A DNA stretch of 10,318 nt from Chloroflexota bacterium (GTDB taxonomy: Bacteria > Chloroflexota > Anaerolineae > Anaerolineales > Villigracilaceae). The notes beneath the pieces are model-generated. The model was given only the letters and a program-made list of their open reading frames with translations, had not been told where the DNA came from and searched no databases. The DNA lies in the NCBI GenBank assembly GCA_016875755.1, contig VGOX01000047.1, positions 1-10,318 on the forward strand, written 5' to 3'. Below, piece after piece: positions 6,108 through 10,318 of this stretch; positions within the stretch are counted from its first letter, which is position 1; each line of letters opens with the position of its first letter. The translations under genes and the position numbers were made by a program.

Positions 6108-6604
6108 CTGAGCTCACCATTGCGCTCGCTGGCAACCCCAATGCAGGCAAGACCACCATCTTCAATGCGCTGACGGGTTTGGCGCAGCATACGGGGAACT
6201 GGCCTGGCAAGACTGTTGAGAAAAAAGAAGGCAGGATCAAGGTCGGGGAAACATTTGTCAACGTTGTGGATTTACCTGGAACCTACAGCCTCACCGCATA
6301 TTCCCCCGAAGAGATCATCGCACGTGACTTCATCCTTGAGAGCCGCCCCGATGTGGTCATCAATGTAGTGGATGCAACCAATCTCGAGCGAAATTTGTAC
6401 CTTACGGTACAGTTACTCGAACTGGATGTGCCCGTGGTGATGGCGCTCAACATGACTGACGACCTGCAAAAGGATGGTTCAAAAATCAATCTCGATCATC
6501 TTTCGCGATTTCTTGGTGATATTCCCATCGTATCTACGACGGCGAATCGGGGCACGGGGATTCGTGAATTGATGTCGAAAGCGGTACAGGCGGCAAGGCA
6601 ATGA
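6104..6604 (+). CDS. feoB: FeoB N-terminal GTPase domain, encoded as a separate gene
   Basis: This 166-residue protein contains only the G domain of FeoB. The motifs are G1 GNPNAGKTT (10-18), the switch region HTGNWPGKTVEKKEG (29-43), G3 DLPG (56-59), G4 NMTD (116-119) and G5 STTANRG (144-150). It stops right after G5 and one helix, with no membrane segment. In most bacteria this domain is fused to the helical regulatory domain and permease. Here those follow in a different frame, joined by a 4-nt ATGA overlap (6601-6604). The clean domain boundary and the coupling overlap suggest a true gene split. A single-base frameshift or sequencing error near 6600 is the main alternative. The product should bind and hydrolyse GTP to gate the permease encoded next. 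Confidence 0.9.
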   Translation: MTELTIALAGNPNAGKTTIFNALTGLAQHTGNWPGKTVEKKEGRIKVGETFVNVVDLPGTYSLTAYSPEEIIARDFILESRPDVVINVVDATNLERNLYLTVQLLELDVPVVMALNMTDDLQKDGSKINLDHLSRFLGDIPIVSTTANRGTGIRELMSKAVQAARQ

Positions 6605-8286
6605 CGATGACAACGACACTTTTCCGGCTCGATTACGGCGGCAAACTTGAACGTGAGATCACCCGCCTGATCGAATCGTTCTCCGAACTTCAATTTGATA
6701 CTTCGCGCTATCCCCAACGTTGGCTGGCGCTCAAACTGCTCGAAGCCGATGCAGACATTTTGGAACAAGTCCGTGCGATGCCAAATGGGGAGCAGGTCAT
6801 TTCACTTGCGGCACAAAGCGCGGAGAAACTCAGATCCATGCTCGGCGACGACGTGGATATGCTCATCGCCGACCGCCGCTACGGTTTCATTAACGGCGTC
6901 GTGCGCCAGTCACTGCACCGCGCCAGCATCGACCGCATCACCCTCACCGACCGTATTGACGACATCGTCACTCACAAATGGCTTGGCTTGCCGATCTTCT
7001 TCGCGATGATGTACGTGATGTTCCGACTCGTGATCGACGTCTCTGCGCCATTTTTGGATTGGACGGATGCGGTCATTACTGGTCCCATTGCGGGATGGTT
7101 CGCGCTTCTTCTCGATCTTATAGCTGCTCCAGCTTGGACGCATTCCCTCGTCGTGGAGGCAGTCATCGGCGGAGTCGGAGGCGTTTTGGTCTTTGTCCCT
7201 GGCTTGCTGATTCTGTATTTCTTCCTCGCATTGCTCGAAGATTCGGGCTACATGTCCCGCGCCGCGTTTGTGATGGATCGCTTCATGCGTGTGATCGGCT
7301 TGCATGGAAAATCCTTCATCCCGATGATCCTCGGATTCGGGTGCGCCGTTCCCGCCATCTACGCCACGCGGACGATTGCCAGCCGCCGCGACAGAGTGTT
7401 GACGGCGCTGCTCGTGCCGCTTATGTCGTGTTCGGCGCGTTTGCCTGTGTATGTTGTTTTCGGTTTGGCATTTTTCGGCGCTCGCGCTGGGACGGTGATT
7501 TGGGGCATGTATGCGCTTGGTATTGTGGTGGCGATGCTGGCGGGCATGGTCTTCACGCGGACGATCCTCAAACCTGATGCTTCGTCTGCATTTGTGTTGG
7601 AACTACCGCCATACCGCACGCCAGCCTTGAAAAGTGTGCTGATCCACATGTGGGAGAACACGCGTGAATTTGTGCGCAAGGCAGGCACGGTGATCCTGTT
7701 CGCGTCACTGGTGATGTGGATTCTGCTCAACCTGCCGTGGGGTGTGGAAAACAAACGCGATTCGTATTTTGGGAAAGTCAGCGGCGCGATTTCACCTGTC
7801 TTTGCTCCGCTCGGGTTTGGTGATTGGCAAACCAGCGGCGCATTGGTGACTGGTTTCATGGCAAAAGAAATTGTAGTTAGCACGCTTAGCCAGATTTACA
7901 TCAATACCGATGAAAGCGCGGAAGTCGCTGAGCCGACTACATTTGGGGAAGATTTAGCAGGCATTGGTGTAGGTTTTATAAATGCGACTGTGAATTCTGG
8001 AAAAATTCTGCTTAGTATTATTCCCGGTGTAAATTTGGTGGACGAAGATGCCGAAGCACAGGATACAGTTTTAAGCCGCGCACTGCGCGAACATTTCACC
8101 CCGTTGAGCGCGGCGTCACTGCTGGTTTTTGTCCTCTTGTATGTGCCATGCGTTGCCACACTTGGTGCGATCAAACATGAATTTGGTACGTCTTGGGCGG
8201 TAACTTCCGCTGTGTATCAAACTGGAGTGGCGTGGCTGGTGGCTTTCCTTGTTTATCAAGGCGGCTTGTTATTGGGGTTGGGATAA
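6601..8286 (+). CDS. feoB: FeoB membrane permease with N-terminal helical regulatory domain (split FeoB)
   Basis: The product is 561 residues. Residues about 1-110 are helical and match the FeoB regulatory (GDI-like) segment after the G domain (YPQRWLALKLLEADADIL, then RYGFINGVV). LTDRIDDIVTHKWLGLPIF (115-133) leads into the membrane part. Two Gate-like blocks are present: GYMSRAAFVMDRFMR to GFGCAVPAI, with C248, and LMSCSARLPVY, with C277. The family consensus near C248 is usually GFGCNVP, so A249 replaces Asn. Later helices include FMAKEIVVSTLSQIY and the C-terminal VPCVATLGAIKHE block. The protein imports Fe(II) across the cytoplasmic membrane. The start at 6601 overlaps the stop of the GTPase gene; ATG 6607 has better spacing (8 nt) from AAGG (6595-6598) and is an equal candidate. 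Confidence 0.93.
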   Translation: MTMTTTLFRLDYGGKLEREITRLIESFSELQFDTSRYPQRWLALKLLEADADILEQVRAMPNGEQVISLAAQSAEKLRSMLGDDVDMLIADRRYGFINGVVRQSLHRASIDRITLTDRIDDIVTHKWLGLPIFFAMMYVMFRLVIDVSAPFLDWTDAVITGPIAGWFALLLDLIAAPAWTHSLVVEAVIGGVGGVLVFVPGLLILYFFLALLEDSGYMSRAAFVMDRFMRVIGLHGKSFIPMILGFGCAVPAIYATRTIASRRDRVLTALLVPLMSCSARLPVYVVFGLAFFGARAGTVIWGMYALGIVVAMLAGMVFTRTILKPDASSAFVLELPPYRTPALKSVLIHMWENTREFVRKAGTVILFASLVMWILLNLPWGVENKRDSYFGKVSGAISPVFAPLGFGDWQTSGALVTGFMAKEIVVSTLSQIYINTDESAEVAEPTTFGEDLAGIGVGFINATVNSGKILLSIIPGVNLVDEDAEAQDTVLSRALREHFTPLSAASLLVFVLLYVPCVATLGAIKHEFGTSWAVTSAVYQTGVAWLVAFLVYQGGLLLGLG

Positions 8287-8312
8287 ATATCAGGTCTTTT
8301 GGATGAAAAATT

Positions 8313-8549
8313 ATGCTGACCCAATTCCTATCCCTGCTGGAAAATAAAGAAGACGGCATGAGCCTGTTCGAGATCAGCCGTTTGATGAACGCCCAACCCT
8401 CAGCAGTGCAAGCCATGCTGGAATTGCTCGTGCAAAAAGGCAGGCTCGTGGAAGTTGGTCCTGATGGCAAGGTGTGCGCCTCGTGCGGGCTGGAGTCGAA
8501 TTGTCGGTTACTGGCGGTGAAAGGGAAGCGATACATTCTGTGCAAGTAA
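8313..8549 (+). CDS. feoC: FeoC-like winged-helix protein with cysteine cluster
   Basis: The product is 78 residues and lies 26 nt after the FeoB permease gene. An N-terminal winged helix (about 4-48, FEISRLMNAQPSAVQAMLELL, then GRLVEVG) is followed by cysteines C55, C58, C64 and C77 (C-x2-C-x5-C-x12-C). FeoC proteins have this layout and in enterobacteria can bind an Fe-S cluster and help control FeoB. The spacing differs between groups, so cluster binding here is inferred. The ribosome site before ATG 8313 is weak (GGATG at 8301-8305), suggesting translation partly coupled to feoB. Confidence 0.8.
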   Translation: MLTQFLSLLENKEDGMSLFEISRLMNAQPSAVQAMLELLVQKGRLVEVGPDGKVCASCGLESNCRLLAVKGKRYILCK

Positions 8550-8557
8550 ATCCCTGC

Positions 8558-8586
8558 TTGCCATTCTCCCGTTTATTGTCTATACT
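8558..8586 (+). promoter_or_regulatory. Sigma70-like promoter of the CBS-domain gene
   Basis: TTGCCA (8558-8563, 5/6) and TATACT (8581-8586, 5/6) are separated by exactly 17 nt. Transcription would start near 8593, about 24 nt before the ATG. No terminator lies between feoC and this promoter, so some read-through from the feo operon is likely. Confidence 0.65.
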
Positions 8587-8616
8587 TCGTCAAAATTCAC
8601 ACAAAGGAGATTAGCC

Positions 8617-9054
8617 ATGCCAACCGTGCGCGACATGATCCGTAAAAAGGGAAGTGAAGTTTTCTCGGTCTCTCAGACTGCCACTGTGTACGATGCGCTT
8701 CTCCTTATGGAGAAATACAACACAGGCGCGTTGATGGTGGTGAACGGGAACAAGGTGGAGGGCATCCTCTCCGAACGTGACTGTGTGCGCCGCGTAGACC
8801 TCGCAGGTAAAAATGCCAAGACCACCAAGGTCAACGAGATCATGACGTCAAAGGTCATCTACGTCGAAGCAGCCCAGGAACTCGAAGAGTGCATGGCGTT
8901 GATGATCGACAAGAACATTCGTCACTTGCCCGTTTTCGATGGCAAGGAATTGCTCGGCTTGATCTCGGTGCGTGACGTGCTCAAAGAAGTAGTGGACGTG
9001 CAGAAATTTATTATCTCGCAGTTGGAACATTACATCACAGGCGGCGGTCGGTAG
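8617..9054 (+). CDS. Stand-alone two-CBS-domain protein
   Basis: AAAGGAGA (8604-8611) is an excellent ribosome site. The 145-residue product consists of two CBS domains, about 8-62 (ending GILSERDCVRRV) and about 74-128 (NEIMTSKVIYVEA to GLISVRDVLKEVV), followed by a short C-terminal helix (KFIISQLEHYI). Both domains keep the S-x-R-D motif that contacts adenosine ribose/phosphate, so the pair probably forms a Bateman module binding AMP, ATP, NAD or a related ligand. There is no enzyme or membrane domain, no signal peptide, and the partner protein is unknown. It has its own promoter and a terminator right after it. Confidence 0.9.
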   Translation: MPTVRDMIRKKGSEVFSVSQTATVYDALLLMEKYNTGALMVVNGNKVEGILSERDCVRRVDLAGKNAKTTKVNEIMTSKVIYVEAAQELEECMALMIDKNIRHLPVFDGKELLGLISVRDVLKEVVDVQKFIISQLEHYITGGGR

Positions 9055-9072
9055 ATTTGTTCATCGATAATT

Positions 9073-9104
9073 AAAATCCCCGTCATTTTTGAACGGGGAT
9101 TTTT
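9073..9104. terminator. Bidirectional intrinsic terminator between convergent genes
   Basis: AAAATCCCCGT (9073-9083) pairs perfectly with ACGGGGATTTT (9093-9103) around a 9-nt loop. The plus-strand T-run (9100-9104) abuts the stop codon of the minus-strand methyltransferase. On the minus strand the stem ends in TTTTAATT. It can therefore serve both the CBS gene and the convergent homocysteine methyltransferase. Confidence 0.88.
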
Positions 9105-10049
9105 CTATCCTGGAATCTGGCTTGCCCACGCCCTCACCTCGCGGATGTGATCGGGCGTCGTGCGGCAGCATCCGCCGATGATGCGCGCGCCGTTCTCGAA
9201 CCAATCTTTTGACTGCATCCCAAACGCCTCGCACGAAGTCTCGCCGTGCCAGGTATTCGTCACCGCGCTGTAATACTCACCTGAGTTGGGGTACACGATG
9301 ATCGGTTTGCTGGTTGACTTTTTGATCTCGCGGATCAGCGACGGGATGTGCAATGGTGATGTGCAATTAATTCCGACCGCCACCGCTTCAGGGACTCGCT
9401 CAAGCATGGCAGCACACTCCGAGATTTTTTCTCCATTGGAGATATGTTCGCCATCCTTCGCGCTGAAGCAAAACCACGCGGACGTATTCGGGAACTCGCG
9501 CAGGAGTTCGGTCAATGCTTGGGCTTCGATCAGGCATGGGATGGTCTCGCAAGCCAAAAGGTCCGCGCCTGCGGCGATGAGCGCTTCTACGCGCGGACGG
9601 TGAAAGTCGATCAATTCCTGCTTGGTCAATTTGTAATCGCCGCGATATTCCGAGCCATCCGCAAGGAACGCGCCATACGGACCGACCGAGCCAGCCACCA
9701 ATGGGTACACCTTGCCAACGTGATTTTTTTCATCCGCCCAAAATTCATCGCGGGCATCCTGCGCCAGTTTCACTGATTTTTGCATGAGCGCCAGCGCTTC
9801 ATCACGGCTCAAACCTCGCCGCGAAAAACCCTCGACTGTGGCTTGATAACTGGCGGTGATGGCGAAATCTGCGCCTGCATGAAAATAATCGAGATGTACC
9901 GCGCGAATGAGTTCGGGCTGCTCCATCAACACGCGTGCAGACCACAGATCATCGTTCAGGTCACAGCCGCGCCGTTCGAGCTCGGTCGCAAGTGCGCCAT
10001 CCACAATGGCGATGGGTTTATGTTGTAAAAGGGTTTCGATGGGGTTCAT
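9105..10049 (-). CDS. mmuM: Homocysteine S-methyltransferase
   Basis: The product is 314 residues, close to E. coli MmuM (about 310). It starts MNPIETLLQHKPIAIVDGAL, which contains the D-G-A/G-x-x-T-E-L-E-R-R-G family signature. The zinc-binding cysteines are present: C229 in GINC and the C294-C295 pair in GGCCRTTP. The SVGPYGA block is also conserved. The enzyme moves a methyl group from S-methylmethionine (or AdoMet) to homocysteine in the cytoplasm, making methionine; some relatives also act on selenohomocysteine. I chose ATG 10049 because homology begins there; a longer open frame upstream is just the neighbour gene and repeat read in another frame. No strong ribosome site is visible before 10049. 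It lies 35 nt downstream of the PLP-enzyme gene on the same strand. Confidence 0.92.
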   Translation of the reverse strand: MNPIETLLQHKPIAIVDGALATELERRGCDLNDDLWSARVLMEQPELIRAVHLDYFHAGADFAITASYQATVEGFSRRGLSRDEALALMQKSVKLAQDARDEFWADEKNHVGKVYPLVAGSVGPYGAFLADGSEYRGDYKLTKQELIDFHRPRVEALIAAGADLLACETIPCLIEAQALTELLREFPNTSAWFCFSAKDGEHISNGEKISECAAMLERVPEAVAVGINCTSPLHIPSLIREIKKSTSKPIIVYPNSGEYYSAVTNTWHGETSCEAFGMQSKDWFENGARIIGGCCRTTPDHIREVRAWASQIPG

Positions 10050-10051
10050 AA

Positions 10052-10082
10052 GAAGGATGAATTCAGAAGGATGAAGGATGAA
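10052..10082. repeat. Short heptad repeat GGATGAA between two genes
   Basis: GGATGAA occurs at 10055-10061, 10069-10075 and 10076-10082 in a strict 7-nt register; the unit at 10062-10068 has diverged. The longer word GAAGGATGAA is present three times. On the minus strand it reads TTCATCC and fills almost the whole 35-nt gap between the PLP-enzyme stop and the methyltransferase start. Function is unknown. Confidence 0.7.
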
Positions 10083-10084
10083 AT

Positions 10085-10318
10085 TTACTGCCAGGGCAGT
10101 TTGCCCACATCCACATTGCCGCCGCTGATGATAACGCCGATTTTCAATCCGCTCAGATCGATTTTCTTTTCCCACAGCACTCCAACCGCCACCGCGGACG
10201 ATGGCTCGATAATAATTTTCGCGCGTTCCCACACGAACTTCATCGCGGCGATGATGCCCGCTTCGCTGACCGTGACGATCTGCTCAACGTTTTGTTGAAT
10301 AATGGGGAAGGTGAGATT
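10085..10318 (-). CDS. Threonine dehydratase/serine racemase-type PLP enzyme, C-terminal part
   Basis: The last 77 codons of a gene that enters from the right edge, ending in TAA (10087-10085). The translation contains VSEAGIIAAMKFVWERAKIIIEPSSAVAV (given here as VSEAGIIAAM and then EPSSAVAV) and ends VGVIISGGNVDVGKLPWQ. The E-P-S-S/G-A-V-A and S-G-G-N-V-D motifs are typical of fold-type II PLP enzymes of the TdcB threonine ammonia-lyase / serine racemase group. There is no room for a C-terminal ACT regulatory domain, so it would be a short, catabolic-type enzyme. The catalytic lysine lies outside the window, so the exact substrate cannot be decided. Confidence 0.88.
   Translation of the reverse strand, partial: NLTFPIIQQNVEQIVTVSEAGIIAAMKFVWERAKIIIEPSSAVAVGVLWEKKIDLSGLKIGVIISGGNVDVGKLPWQ

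Noticed and set aside
6595..6610. Programmed ribosomal frameshift joining the two FeoB parts
   Set aside because: No slippery heptamer is visible at the junction, and the ATGA overlap explains the arrangement by ordinary re-initiation.
10050..10232. N-terminal extension of the homocysteine methyltransferase
   Set aside because: The extra codons read the threonine-dehydratase-type gene and the heptad repeat out of frame; family homology begins at ATG 10049.
1..10318. CRISPR arrays, tRNA or rRNA genes, insertion sequences, attachment sites
   Set aside because: No spaced direct repeats of CRISPR type, no cloverleaf or rRNA-like stretch, no transposase and no terminal inverted repeats were recognised on either strand.

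Overview
The window looks like a chromosomal segment from an anaerobic or facultative Chloroflexota bacterium, probably Anaerolineae-like. This is inferred from protein style: exported lipoproteins with acidic Glu/Val/Ala-rich linkers after the lipobox, an exported thioredoxin of the kind often found with VKOR in that phylum, and a DtxR-feoA-feoB-feoC iron(II) cluster. No rRNA or other phylogenetic marker is present, so the assignment is tentative.

Layout. (1) 1-227, minus strand: N-terminus of an exported thioredoxin-like protein (CGHC) that runs off the left edge, with a good sigma70-type promoter. (2) 469-3774, plus strand: a two-gene lipoprotein operon. The first gene is a 13-heme c-type cytochrome whose reading frame is interrupted by one in-frame TGA at 709-711. 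A hairpin with the geometry of a bacterial SECIS follows this TGA directly, so I read the gene as one selenoprotein of 509 residues rather than two genes. The second gene encodes a lipoprotein with four rhodanese domains. A perfect TGTGA-N6-TCACA palindrome sits just before the first start codon, and a strong terminator closes the operon. (3) 4000-4947: a LysR-family regulator with its own promoter and terminator. (4) 5183-8549: a ferrous iron uptake operon, made of a DtxR/MntR-type metalloregulator, FeoA, FeoB split into a separate GTPase gene and a separate membrane-permease gene (4-nt ATGA overlap), and a FeoC-like winged-helix protein with four cysteines. (5) 8617-9054: a two-CBS-domain protein with its own sigma70-like promoter. 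A bidirectional terminator lies between it and the convergent genes. (6) 9105-10318, minus strand: a homocysteine S-methyltransferase and, upstream of it, the C-terminus of a threonine dehydratase/serine racemase-type PLP enzyme that runs off the right edge. Heptad repeats separate the two.

How the parts fit together. The cytochrome and rhodanese are both predicted lipoproteins on the outer face of the cytoplasmic membrane and are probably co-transcribed. The pairing resembles, from memory, the ext genes of Geobacter (rhodanese-like lipoprotein plus multiheme lipoprotein cytochromes) linked to extracellular electron transfer and selenite/tellurite reduction. A role in respiratory reduction of a chalcogen or metal oxyanion is therefore plausible but not shown. 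The Feo operon could supply iron for such heme-rich proteins, but that link is only inference. The most interesting element is the candidate selenocysteine in a multiheme cytochrome, which standard gene callers would split into two genes.
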